Shown: positions 1-7,560, counted from the first letter of the stretch. The stretch: DNA of 8,663 nt from Deltaproteobacteria bacterium (GCA_020861205.1 JAJBSY010000438.1:1-8663); one strand, 5' to 3'. Notes: a model not told the origin generated them from the letters alone. A program made the numbers and translations.

Positions 1-844
1 GGCCAATGTCGAGCAGGTCGTCGGCCGCGTCACCACGGCGGTGGAAAACATCAACCGGCAGGTGGATGCTTCCAACGCCCAGGTAACATTCCAGAACGAA
101 CGCGTCACCTCCTCGGCGACGGCGATGGAGGAAATGAACGCCACGGTGCTTGAGGTCGCCAAAAGCGCTTCTTCCGCCGCGGAAAGCTCCGAGCGGGCCA
201 GAGAAAGAGCCGTGGAGGGTGAATCCATCGTCAAGAACTCCATCGATTCCATCGCCCACGTGCAACGCGGCACGGAGGAATTGCGGGAGGCCATGGTCCG
301 CCTGGGGGATCAGGCGGTGAACATCGGAAACGTCATGACCGTCATCAACGACATCGCCGACCAGACCAACCTGCTGGCCCTGAACGCGGCCATAGAGGCG
401 GCCCGGGCCGGTGAAGCCGGACGCGGGTTTGCGGTGGTGGCCGACGAGGTGCGCAAGCTGGCGGAAAAAACCATGGACGCTACCAAGGAAGTTTCCAGCG
501 CCATCACCGGTATACAGACCGGCGCGAAGGACAGCATGGAAGCCGTTTCGAAAACCGGGGAAAACCTGGGCGCGGCCACCGAGCTTGTCTCCCACTCTGG
601 AGAGACCTTGCAGCATATCGTCGCCGAATCCGTCGCGATGGCGGACCAAATCCGGAGCATTGCCACAGCCTCCGAGGAACAGGCGGCCACGAGCGAGGAA
701 ATCACCCGGTCCCTCGAGGAAATCAACAGCAGCGCCGGGGAAACGGCGGCCGCCATGCAGGCTTCAGCCGAGGCAACCAACGACCTTACCGCCCAGGTCA
801 GGGAGCTCCAGTCCCTCATCCAGCAGCTTCGGTCCGAACAGTAA
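1..844 (+). CDS. Methyl-accepting chemotaxis protein, C-terminal signalling part (5' end outside window)
   Basis: The reading frame is open from the first full codon at base 2, so the gene starts outside the window; about 280 residues are visible. They form the long alpha-helical cytoplasmic hairpin of a chemoreceptor. The highly conserved tip, which contacts the kinase CheA and the adaptor CheW, lies at visible residues about 119-154 and contains [19 protein letters not shown] and [18 protein letters not shown]. Glu/Gln/Ala-rich heptads on both sides ([13 protein letters not shown] before the tip, [12 protein letters not shown] after it) fit the methylation helices modified by CheR and CheB. 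The protein ends in LRSEQ, without a C-terminal CheR-tethering pentapeptide. The sensor domain and membrane segments are not visible, so the ligand is unknown. An in-frame GTG at base 41 is not the start, because the coding pattern continues upstream of it. The family call is secure. Confidence 0.97.
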   Translation, partial: ANVEQVVGRVTTAVENINRQVDASNAQVTFQNERVTSSATAMEEMNATVLEVAKSASSAAESSERARERAVEGESIVKNSIDSIAHVQRGTEELREAMVRLGDQAVNIGNVMTVINDIADQTNLLALNAAIEAARAGEAGRGFAVVADEVRKLAEKTMDATKEVSSAITGIQTGAKDSMEAVSKTGENLGAATELVSHSGETLQHIVAESVAMADQIRSIATASEEQAATSEEITRSLEEINSSAGETAAAMQASAEATNDLTAQVRELQSLIQQLRSEQ

Positions 845-862
845 CCCGGCTACGCCGGGGCG

Positions 863-895
863 AAAAAAAGCCTGCCGGACCGGCAGGCTTTTTTT
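863..895. terminator. Strong bidirectional rho-independent terminator
   Basis: Seven A, then GCCTGCCG, a three-base loop, CGGCAGGC and seven T form a perfect 15-bp hairpin. It has a T tract on either strand, so it can end the chemoreceptor transcript (stop at 844) and the oppositely running transporter operon (stop at 911). A smaller hairpin, CCCGGC-TAC-GCCGGG, lies just before it at 845-859. Confidence 0.93.
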
Positions 896-910
896 CGTCG
901 TCAGGGACGG

Positions 911-2104
911 CTACCGTCTGCAAAGGAATAACGCCGGGATTGTCGCGAGACACAGCGCGCCCATGCAAAAATACCCGGCCGCGAAACTCAGGTAGTCGCC
1001 GCAAACCCCGAGCAGGATCGGGATGATGCCGCCCCCCATATAGGAACCCATCGGAAGCGAAAGGGACAAAAGCAGCGCCTGCCTCCCCGGCGGGAAAGAC
1101 CCGGCGAGTAGCGCGAAAAGCGGCGGGAACGAAAAAGCCGTTGACATGGCCTGGAGCGCCATGGCGGCAAAAACGCCGCTCCGGCCGATCATGGAAACAG
1201 GCAGCGCCATGGCGGTGAGCGCGATGCCGTGAACGACCAGGAAAAGCAGAATAGCCCGGGTAACGCCCAGCCTGACGGCCACCCATCCGCCCATCAGCAC
1301 GGTGAACGGAGAGGCTACCCGGGAAAGCGACAGGAGTTGGGACGCTTCCGTGCTGTTCAGTCCTTGTTCCGAAGTCAGGGAAAGCGGGAGCACGCTGTAA
1401 GGGGCGAATTCCCCGCCGACGGCCAGGCCGAACAGCCAGACGAACAGCCAGAAAGTGGGCCGTTTTAAAGCCTCCGCGATGCCGCCGATGGAAGGTCTGT
1501 CCGTTTTTTCCTTTCCTCCCATGCCGAACAGGAAGAAAAGCCCCCCCATCATGAGGGAGAGGCAGCCCATGACGATCATAGCGCTTTGCCAGCCGCTGCG
1601 GGCGGCGATGGTTTCCGCCAGCAGCGGAGAAAAAATAAAACTGAGCGCGGGTGACATCTCATGGACGGCGACGGCGCGGCTCCAGTTTTCCGGCGAGACC
1701 AGGCTGCCGAGCGTCGCCATGGCGGCGGGCATGTATGTGCCGGCGGCAACCCCCATCAGGCAGAAAAACAGGCGGACGGCTCCCAGAGACTGGGAATGGG
1801 CGATGCAAAGCAGCATGATGCCGCTGCCGACAGCGGAAAATGCCATAACCCCGCGGGGAGCGACCAGCGAGGTCACAAACCCGGAAGAGAACAGGCCGAG
1901 GGAAAACCCCGTGGACAGGAACAGCAGAAGCGACGTTGCCTGCACGTGGTCCAGGCCGAGGCTTTGTTCCATATGGACGAGAAGCGGTCCGAGAATAGCC
2001 CTGTCCGTATAGTTCACCAGGAAAAGAAGCGTGATGAAGATCACGGCTGGCAACGCGCCGTCCATGCCCCCGGCGCCGCGGGGGAAGCCGCCCGACGATT
2101 TCAT
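911..2104 (-). CDS. MFS transporter (second gene of transporter pair)
   Basis: A 397-residue, very hydrophobic protein with about 12 predicted membrane helices in two halves, joined by a charged cytoplasmic loop at residues about 196-215 (GGKEKTDRPS). Length, two-half layout and the NYTDRAILGPLL segment at the end of the first helix fit the major facilitator superfamily, which moves small solutes across the inner membrane by proton symport, antiport or uniport. The segment HEMSPALSFIFSPLL in helix 5 resembles the family's antiporter-type motif C region, but substrate and direction cannot be read from the sequence. The frame is open further upstream to 2182, but that extension runs into the preceding gene and is polar and Arg-rich. 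The ATG at 2104 has a GGGAGGA ribosome binding site five codon-free bases away from the preceding stop, so it is chosen. It lies 10 bases after the stop of the other MFS gene and is almost certainly co-transcribed with it. Confidence 0.9.
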   Translation of the reverse strand: MKSSGGFPRGAGGMDGALPAVIFITLLFLVNYTDRAILGPLLVHMEQSLGLDHVQATSLLLFLSTGFSLGLFSSGFVTSLVAPRGVMAFSAVGSGIMLLCIAHSQSLGAVRLFFCLMGVAAGTYMPAAMATLGSLVSPENWSRAVAVHEMSPALSFIFSPLLAETIAARSGWQSAMIVMGCLSLMMGGLFFLFGMGGKEKTDRPSIGGIAEALKRPTFWLFVWLFGLAVGGEFAPYSVLPLSLTSEQGLNSTEASQLLSLSRVASPFTVLMGGWVAVRLGVTRAILLFLVVHGIALTAMALPVSMIGRSGVFAAMALQAMSTAFSFPPLFALLAGSFPPGRQALLLSLSLPMGSYMGGGIIPILLGVCGDYLSFAAGYFCMGALCLATIPALFLCRR

Positions 2105-2106
2105 AT

Positions 2107-2113
2107 TCCTCCC
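2107..2113 (-). promoter_or_regulatory. Ribosome binding site setting the start of the second MFS gene
   Basis: On the minus strand, the stop TAA (2117-2115) is followed by C, then GGGAGGA and AT before the ATG at 2104. A strong Shine-Dalgarno sequence in the 10-base gap supports this start over the upstream in-frame ATG at 2182 and suggests coupled translation with the preceding gene. The two-base spacing from the last A is short, but counted from the GGAG core it is normal. Confidence 0.8.
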
Positions 2114-2114
2114 G

Positions 2115-3281
2115 TTAGGCGGCAGCCGCCCGGCGCAAGGCCGGATTGATGCGCAACGACGCGAAAAAGGCCAAAACCGCAACGCCGATACCGATCCAGA
2201 AGGGAATGCGGTAGTCGATCATCCACAATGCGCCACCGGCAAGGGGCAGAATCACCGCGGATATATGGTTTATGGTCTGCCCGACCGCGGCGCTCGGCGC
2301 GATATCCTTAGGATCCGCTATTTTCTGGAAAAAGGTGCGGATCGCCATGCTGAAATTCGTGAAGAGCTGCTCAACGACATACAGCACCGCCACGATCATG
2401 CGGCTGTCCGTCGTGCTGTAGGTCCAGAAAATAAACGCCAGAACGCCGTATTTGAGCAACAGGAGTTTCTGCTCCCCGAAGCTGTTGATGGCCTTGCCGA
2501 TCAGCGGGTTCAAAAACCAGTTGATGGCGTTGTTGAGGATGAAAAACAGCAACATTTCCCGCACGCTGAAATGGAAACGGCTGACCAGGAGAAAAATGGA
2601 AAACGTCCCGAAAATGTGCCGCCGCGCGCCGGAAAGAAAATACAGGACGTAGTACAGCATGTACCGCGAACGGAAGATCATCTTCCTCCGCTGCACGGGC
2701 ATACCCGAAGCGTCGTGCCTCTGCAAAAGGCCCCACACGCCCCCGATAACGGCCGCGCTTCCGGCCACGCAGAAAAGCCAGTGCAGGGAAACGAACGAAG
2801 AGAGAACGAACACGGCGATGCCGACCACCAAGCTTCCGGCGGCGGTGGCGCTGCGTATTTTGCCCATGACCGGCGGCGTCTCGATCGTGTTGAAATACTG
2901 CATGGTAAGGGACTGGACCGTGGATTCATAAAAATGGAACCCGAACGACATGATGACGGCGGTCAGAACGAGACCGTGAAATGTCGGAAAAAACCCGGTC
3001 AGAACAACCCCTATCCCAAGCGTCAGAACGGAAAGCGCCACGAGCGTGTGTTCCGTCATGACCATGAGGCAGAGAAGAACCCCGACGGACAGCAAGCCCG
3101 GCACTTCGCGCATCGCATGTACCACGCCGGTCTGTTGCCCGGTGACGTGGACGACGTCCACCGCGAAGTTGGTATAGAGGGATATCCAGCCCTGCTGGGC
3201 CATGGCGGCCGCGAAGGTCAGCAGGATCAGGTAGCGGAATATCGGGCGTTTGGCGATATCCGGGTGCATGTTGGGGTTCAT
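2115..3281 (-). CDS. MFS transporter (first gene of transporter pair)
   Basis: A 388-residue integral membrane protein with 10-12 hydrophobic helices. A cytoplasmic, basic loop at residues about 187-205 (QRHDASGMPVQRRKMIFRSR) splits it into two halves, as in the major facilitator superfamily. Features include a first helix at about 16-36, MREVPGLL leading into helix 2, and a basic SGARRHIFGTFSIFLLV segment at the start of the second half. The sequence differs clearly from the adjoining MFS protein, so this is not a simple tandem duplication. The start ATG is preceded by AAGGAG (3292-3287) with five bases of spacing. It lies downstream of gap on the same strand, but a terminator separates them, so it probably has its own promoter between 3282 and 3415; I could not identify a convincing -35/-10 pair there. 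The substrate is unknown. Confidence 0.88.
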   Translation of the reverse strand: MNPNMHPDIAKRPIFRYLILLTFAAAMAQQGWISLYTNFAVDVVHVTGQQTGVVHAMREVPGLLSVGVLLCLMVMTEHTLVALSVLTLGIGVVLTGFFPTFHGLVLTAVIMSFGFHFYESTVQSLTMQYFNTIETPPVMGKIRSATAAGSLVVGIAVFVLSSFVSLHWLFCVAGSAAVIGGVWGLLQRHDASGMPVQRRKMIFRSRYMLYYVLYFLSGARRHIFGTFSIFLLVSRFHFSVREMLLFFILNNAINWFLNPLIGKAINSFGEQKLLLLKYGVLAFIFWTYSTTDSRMIVAVLYVVEQLFTNFSMAIRTFFQKIADPKDIAPSAAVGQTINHISAVILPLAGGALWMIDYRIPFWIGIGVAVLAFFASLRINPALRRAAAA

Positions 3282-3314
3282 GGCCGCTCCTTGTGTCCTC
3301 CGGCAGTACGCTTA

Positions 3315-3326
3315 TTTTCCGGAAAA
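3315..3326. repeat. Perfect 12-base palindrome in the leader of the MFS pair
   Basis: TTTTCCGGAAAA is a perfect palindrome centred about 40 bases upstream of the start codon at 3281. Its position between the presumed promoter and the gene would suit a repressor or activator site, but no regulator is identified and it could be chance. Confidence 0.45.
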
Positions 3327-3334
3327 GCAAAGCC

Positions 3335-3363
3335 CCGGCGGCGCGTTTTTCAATTGCCGCCGG
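3335..3363. repeat. GC-rich inverted repeat upstream of the MFS pair
   Basis: CCGGCGGC and GCCGCCGG are perfect complementary 8-base arms around a 13-base AT-richer loop. There is no T tract next to it, so it is not a classical terminator. It might be an operator or a leader-RNA hairpin in front of the transporter genes. Confidence 0.45.
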
Positions 3364-3415
3364 CCGCCGCACCTGAAGCCGCCCGGCGGACCGCCTTGGA
3401 ACGTTCTTTGGCAAC

Positions 3416-3449
3416 AAAAAAGTCCCGGCGGAAACTCCTGCCGGGACTT
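3416..3449 (-). terminator. Rho-independent terminator of gap
   Basis: Read on the minus strand, AAGTCCCGGC (3449-3440), a 10-base loop and GCCGGGACTT (3429-3420) form a 10-bp stem that runs into a T tract (complement of the A run at 3416-3421). It begins 19 bases after the gap stop codon and should separate gap from the transporter genes behind it. Confidence 0.92.
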
Positions 3450-3468
3450 GCGCGCCGTTCGGCGGGTT

Positions 3469-4644
<1,176 letters not shown>

Positions 4645-4666
4645 TCACATTTTTCTCAGAAAATTC

Positions 4667-4696
4667 TTGACGCTCCCCCTCCTCCTCGCGTAAACA
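4667..4696 (+). promoter_or_regulatory. Sigma-70-type promoter of the tRNA-Glu gene
   Basis: TTGACG (4667-4672) and TAAACA (4691-4696) are 18 bases apart and end 36 bases before the mature tRNA. The A/T tracts just upstream (4640-4665, including AAAAATCACATTTTT) could act as an UP element, as is common for stable-RNA promoters. Spacing and the -10 match are not ideal. Confidence 0.55.
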
Positions 4697-4732
4697 CATT
4701 TCTCCGAGCGGGTCACCCGCGAAGGGCTACGC

Positions 4733-4809
4733 GTCCCCATCGTCTAGCCGGCCCAGGACAACGGCCTTTCACGCCGTCGACAGGGGTTCAAATCCCCTTG
4801 GGGACGCCA
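4733..4809 (+). tRNA. tRNA-Glu (anticodon TTC)
   Basis: The sequence folds as a complete cloverleaf. The acceptor arms are GTCCCCA (4733-4739) and TGGGGAC, with discriminator G and an encoded CCA (4807-4809). The D stem is GTCT/GGAC. The anticodon stem is ACGGC/GCCGT with loop CTTTCAC, giving anticodon TTC that reads GAA and GAG. The T arm is AGGGG-TTCAAAT-CCCCT. It is very close to bacterial tRNA-Glu in general. It stands alone, with its own promoter and terminator, and is divergent from gap. Confidence 0.98.
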
Positions 4810-4823
4810 AATTTGGTATCTAG

Positions 4824-4863
4824 AAGAGCCTCAACGATGTTTACTCGTTGAGGCTCTTTCTTT
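4824..4863 (+). terminator. Rho-independent terminator after tRNA-Glu
   Basis: AAGAGCCTCAACGA (4824-4837) and TCGTTGAGGCTCTT (4845-4858) form a perfect 14-bp stem with a 7-base loop, followed by the T-rich tail TTTCTTTCC. It starts 14 bases after the CCA end. Confidence 0.92.
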
Positions 4864-5206
4864 CCGGCCTTAGTGCAATCTCCGCATCCGGCCAACTCCA
4901 GGGTCATCCAAAAAGTTTCGGGTTATCCTAAGTATACATCGGTATGGGCATTGCGTTCAGTAGGCCTCCACCTGCTTTAATCCCCGACCATCCCACACCC
5001 TCCCAAGCTCAAAGCTCTCCGGCTAATCATCCGGACTCCTTGCGGCCTGCTGGTCTTCTGACAGGGGTTCCCATATTTTTCACCCGTACGCGCATCGCGC
5101 TTTTTTTAAGAAAATTTGCATCATTTATCTGCGAACATAAAGATGGGATTAAGGGATATTACCGTAATTAGTTATATTTATTTCATATTTTTAAAAAACC
5201 CCTTTA
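4864..5206. other. Intergenic region without a credible gene
   Basis: No reading frame here has a ribosome binding site and a protein-like composition; the longest, on the plus strand at 4944-5171, encodes a Pro/Ser-rich sequence that looks spurious. The left part is mixed in composition and the right part (about 5070-5206) is clearly AT-rich compared with the rest of the window, as expected for an activator-binding region. Small structures are TCCGG-N8-CCGGA (5018-5035), a short GCGC-ATC-GCGC hairpin followed by seven T (5090-5107), and the palindrome ATTACCGTAAT (5158-5168). The stretch probably carries regulatory sites for the downstream sigma-54 promoter. Confidence 0.6.
5119..5145. promoter_or_regulatory. 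Candidate upstream activator site (imperfect inverted repeat)
   Basis: CATCATTTAT and ATAAAGATG are complementary apart from one extra base and are separated by eight bases. The centre lies about 100 bases upstream of the transcription start predicted from the sigma-54 promoter, where enhancer-binding activators normally bind. That the activator encoded at 7561-8663 binds here is inference. Confidence 0.4.
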
Positions 5207-5224
5207 TTGGCACACCCTATGCTT
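5207..5224 (+). promoter_or_regulatory. Sigma-54 (RpoN) -24/-12 promoter of the CoA-transferase operon
   Basis: TTGGCACACCCTATGCTT matches the sigma-54 consensus (YTGGCACG-N4-TTGCW): the -24 part TTGGCAC is perfect, the -12 part ATGCT differs at one base, and GG (5209-5210) and GC (5221-5222) are separated by the required 10 bases. Transcription should start near 5234, leaving a leader of about 80 bases before the ATG at 5315. An activator of the sigma-54 class is encoded close by, which strengthens the call. Confidence 0.8.
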
Positions 5225-5250
5225 ATATGGCTACCATGGTTTGGTTTCAA

Positions 5251-5271
5251 TGCGCCTCGTCCGCGAGCGCA
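5251..5271 (+). other. Small hairpin in the operon leader
   Basis: TGCGC-C-TCG (5251-5259) pairs with CGAGCGCA (5264-5271), giving eight base pairs with one bulged C and a four-base loop. It lies within the predicted 5' leader, 43 bases before the start codon. It may stabilise the mRNA; no regulatory role is shown. Confidence 0.4.
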
Positions 5272-5314
5272 CTCTAATGCATAGGAACCTCTGTTTTCCA
5301 TACGGGAGATCATC

Positions 5315-6508
5315 ATGGCTGGACCTTTGGAAGGCGTGCGCGTTCTGGACGCGGCGGCTGTCATAGCGGGACCTTTTGGAGCGGCGATGCTCGGAGACTT
5401 CGGCGCGGAAGTCATCAAGGTGGAAATGCCCGGGAAAGGGGACTCATCCCGCGGCATGGGCCCCCTGCTTGAAGGCGAATCGCTCCGTTGGCCGACCTTC
5501 GCCAGAAACAAAAAAACCATCTCCCTTGACCTTCGCAAGGAAGACGGAAAGGCCATCTTTCTCAAGCTGGTGGAAAAAAGCGACATCAGTTTTGAGAATT
5601 TTCGCACCGGAACCTTCGACAAGTGGGGGCTCGATTACGAGACCCTTAAAAAGCACAATCCCGGCATCATCGTGATCCGCGTGACCGGGTACGGCCAGAC
5701 AGGCCCATACTCGCAGCTCGCGGGATTCGGCACGCCTTGTACCGCCTTTTCCGGCCTGACCGGCATAACGGGTTACCCCGACCGCGCGCCCGTTAGCCCT
5801 CCCATCTCAATGGCCGATTATGTCGCGGGGCTGTATGCGGCGTATGCCGCCCTTATGTGCCTGTACCACCGGGACGTGCACGGGGCCGAGGGACAGGAGG
5901 CGGATGTCAGCCTGTACGAAGGCCTTTTCCGCTGGCTTGAAGGCCATATCGGGTATTACGACCAGACCGGCACGAACAGGGACCGCGCGCCCACCATCGC
6001 CGGTTCGGCCAGCCCGTCCGGCACCTACAAGACCGGCGACGGCAAATGGGCCGTGCTGGTGTGCAGCACGGACAGGACCTTCGAGTATTTTGCCCGGGCG
6101 ATCGGCCGCGACGATATGTTGGAAGATCCCCGATTTTGCACCAACGGCGCCCGAGTCAAGCACAGCGCGCTGGTGGACGAAGTGGTCAGCAACTGGATGC
6201 AATCCCACGATTGGAAGTTCGTTAAGGAGCACCTTGACAAACACGGCGTTCCGGTGAGCCTCGTGTACACGATGGAAGACATTTTCGCGGACCCGCACTA
6301 CGCGGCTCGCGGCAACCTCGTGGAGGTCAAGCACCCGAAATTCGGCACGTTGCGTATACCCGGCGTCGTGCCGCGGCTTTCCCAAACGCCCGGCGAAATA
6401 CAGTGGCCGGGTGCGGCGATTGGCGCCTACAATGATGAGATATACGGCGGCTTGCTCGGATTCAGCGATGACGAGATCGCCAGGCTGAAAGAGGAAGGAA
6501 CCATTTAA
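5315..6508 (+). CDS. Family III (CaiB/BaiF) acyl-CoA transferase
   Basis: A 397-residue protein, the usual length for family III CoA-transferases, which move CoA from one acyl-CoA to a free carboxylic acid through an aspartyl-linked intermediate. The N-terminal signature LEGVRVLDAAAVIAGPFGAAMLGDFGAEVIKVE (abridged: GVRVLD, AGPF, LGDFGAEVIKVE) is at residues 7-37. NKKTISLDL follows at 65-73, and a VTGYGQTGPY block at 123-132. The catalytic aspartate is Asp168 in SMADYVAGLYAA, matching the position of the active-site Asp in formyl-CoA transferase. The C-terminal part has the usual VPVSLVYTMEDIFADPHYAARG pattern (as GVPVSLVYTMEDIF). GGGAG lies six bases before the ATG. It is the first gene behind the sigma-54 promoter and is followed after 49 bases by an HMG-CoA-lyase-type gene, so it likely activates the acid that this lyase cleaves. 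Human SUGCT, a family member, activates hydroxymethylglutarate, glutarate and itaconate, but the substrate here is not determined. Confidence 0.95.
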   Translation: MAGPLEGVRVLDAAAVIAGPFGAAMLGDFGAEVIKVEMPGKGDSSRGMGPLLEGESLRWPTFARNKKTISLDLRKEDGKAIFLKLVEKSDISFENFRTGTFDKWGLDYETLKKHNPGIIVIRVTGYGQTGPYSQLAGFGTPCTAFSGLTGITGYPDRAPVSPPISMADYVAGLYAAYAALMCLYHRDVHGAEGQEADVSLYEGLFRWLEGHIGYYDQTGTNRDRAPTIAGSASPSGTYKTGDGKWAVLVCSTDRTFEYFARAIGRDDMLEDPRFCTNGARVKHSALVDEVVSNWMQSHDWKFVKEHLDKHGVPVSLVYTMEDIFADPHYAARGNLVEVKHPKFGTLRIPGVVPRLSQTPGEIQWPGAAIGAYNDEIYGGLLGFSDDEIARLKEEGTI

Positions 6509-6545
6509 GACAGCCGGGCGTTTCCTCCGGGAGACTGTTTGGCAT

Positions 6546-6550
6546 GAGGA
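6546..6550 (+). promoter_or_regulatory. Ribosome binding site setting the start of the lyase gene
   Basis: GAGGA is seven bases from the ATG at 6558 but only one base from the in-frame ATG at 6552, so 6558 is the better start. A third ATG at 6570 is too far away. Confidence 0.65.
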
Positions 6551-6557
6551 CATGCGC

Positions 6558-7508
6558 ATGAACGGTACAATGGTCTGGCCGGCTACAGCGGCCATTTGCG
6601 AGGTCGGGTTGCGTGACGGCCTTCAGAACGAAAAAAAACTCCTGAGCGTGGAAGAAAAGCTGGAGCTGCTTGATTCCATCGTCGCGTCCGGCGTCAAGAT
6701 TATAGAAATAGGGTCCTTCGTTCATCCCAAGGCCGTCCCGCAAATGGCGGACACCGGCGAGCTGGCGAAACGCATGAAACGGGCCGAGGGAGTGGAATAC
6801 CGCGTTCTGGTGCCCAACCTCAAGGGCCTTGAACGCGCGTATGACGCCGGCTTGACCAAAGCCAAACTGACCGTCAGCGTCAGTGAATCCCATTGCAGGG
6901 CGAACTTCAACCAGACCCCGCTGCAGATGATGGAAGGGTTCGGGCCTTGCGTCGAGTTCGCGGCAAAAAACGGCATGGTCATTTCCGGAGCCCTGTCGTC
7001 CGCCTGGGGCTGTGCCTGGGAAGGCAAGATCCCCACGGCCCAAATCGAAAAGATAACCCGCGCCTTCCTGGATCTCGGCATTACGGAGCTGTCCCTTTCC
7101 GATGCCACGGGGATGGCGTCGCCGCGCCACATTTACGAGATGGGGAGCCATCTGAAAAAAGCCTTCCCGGAGGTGAGCTGGGTACTGCACCTGCACAACA
7201 CCCGGGGCATGGCGCTAGCCTGCGCGGTCGCGGCCCTGCAGGTGGGCATAACGACCTTTGACGGCGCTTTCGCAGGCTTCGGCGGATGCAACTTCATCCC
7301 CGGGGCGGCGGGCAACGTATCCACCGAGGATCTGATCCACATGCTGCACGAGATGGACATCGATACCGGCGTTGATCTCGCGAAGGCTATGGAAACCGGG
7401 CGGCTGGCCCAGCGGATCCTCGGACGCGCGGGCGGCAGCTACGTCCTTCAGGCCGGGCGGAACTGTGATCTCGTCGCGCAAAAAGCGCAAGCGCAACAGA
7501 ACAAGTAA
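6558..7508 (+). CDS. HMG-CoA lyase family protein (HMGL-like, DRE-TIM metallolyase)
   Basis: A 316-residue protein of the pyruvate-carboxyltransferase-like TIM-barrel family. Hydroxymethylglutaryl-CoA lyase of this family cleaves HMG-CoA to acetyl-CoA and acetoacetate with a divalent metal. EVGLRDGLQNE at residues 15-25 holds the catalytic Arg19 and metal-binding Asp20, and EIGSFVHPKAVPQMAD carries Glu50. HLHNTRG at 211-217 gives the metal-ligand histidines 211 and 213. GGCNFIPGAAGNVSTED holds the loop cysteine Cys244 and metal ligand Asn253. Classical HMG-CoA lyases usually have HxHDTYGQ and GGCPYAPGASGN; the HNTRG and GGCNF variants suggest a subfamily that may use a related hydroxyacyl-CoA. 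The C-terminal tail (about residues 300-316) is polar and probably disordered. It shares the sigma-54-controlled transcript with the CoA-transferase, and its 3' end faces the activator gene 52 bases away. Confidence 0.9.
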   Translation: MNGTMVWPATAAICEVGLRDGLQNEKKLLSVEEKLELLDSIVASGVKIIEIGSFVHPKAVPQMADTGELAKRMKRAEGVEYRVLVPNLKGLERAYDAGLTKAKLTVSVSESHCRANFNQTPLQMMEGFGPCVEFAAKNGMVISGALSSAWGCAWEGKIPTAQIEKITRAFLDLGITELSLSDATGMASPRHIYEMGSHLKKAFPEVSWVLHLHNTRGMALACAVAALQVGITTFDGAFAGFGGCNFIPGAAGNVSTEDLIHMLHEMDIDTGVDLAKAMETGRLAQRILGRAGGSYVLQAGRNCDLVAQKAQAQQNK

Positions 7509-7560
7509 GACCCCGCCCCCGCAAAGCCGAGGCCTTTTGGCCCCCTTGCCGGCGGCACGG

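Noticed and set aside
2105..2182. Longer N-terminus for the second MFS gene, starting at 2182
   Set aside because: It would overlap the preceding gene by 68 bases and add an Arg-rich, non-membrane stretch; the ATG at 2104 has a strong ribosome binding site.
3282..3415. A sigma-70 promoter for the MFS pair (TTGAAA at 3353-3348 on the minus strand)
   Set aside because: No acceptable -10 hexamer lies at 16-18 bases from it; a promoter is expected here but cannot be pointed to.
4944..5171. 75-codon open frame on the plus strand after the tRNA
   Set aside because: No convincing ribosome binding site, Pro/Ser-rich and unlike a folded or membrane protein, and it crosses the AT-rich activator region.
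4733..5314. Genomic island inserted at tRNA-Glu
   Set aside because: No integrase, no direct repeat of the tRNA end and no clear change in gene composition beyond the intergenic gap are visible inside the window.
6544..6561. Five-codon mini-frame whose TGA overlaps the lyase ATG (ATGA)
   Set aside because: The overlap could suggest coupled translation, but its ribosome binding site (GGGAG, 10 bases away) is weakly placed and so short a frame is easily due to chance.
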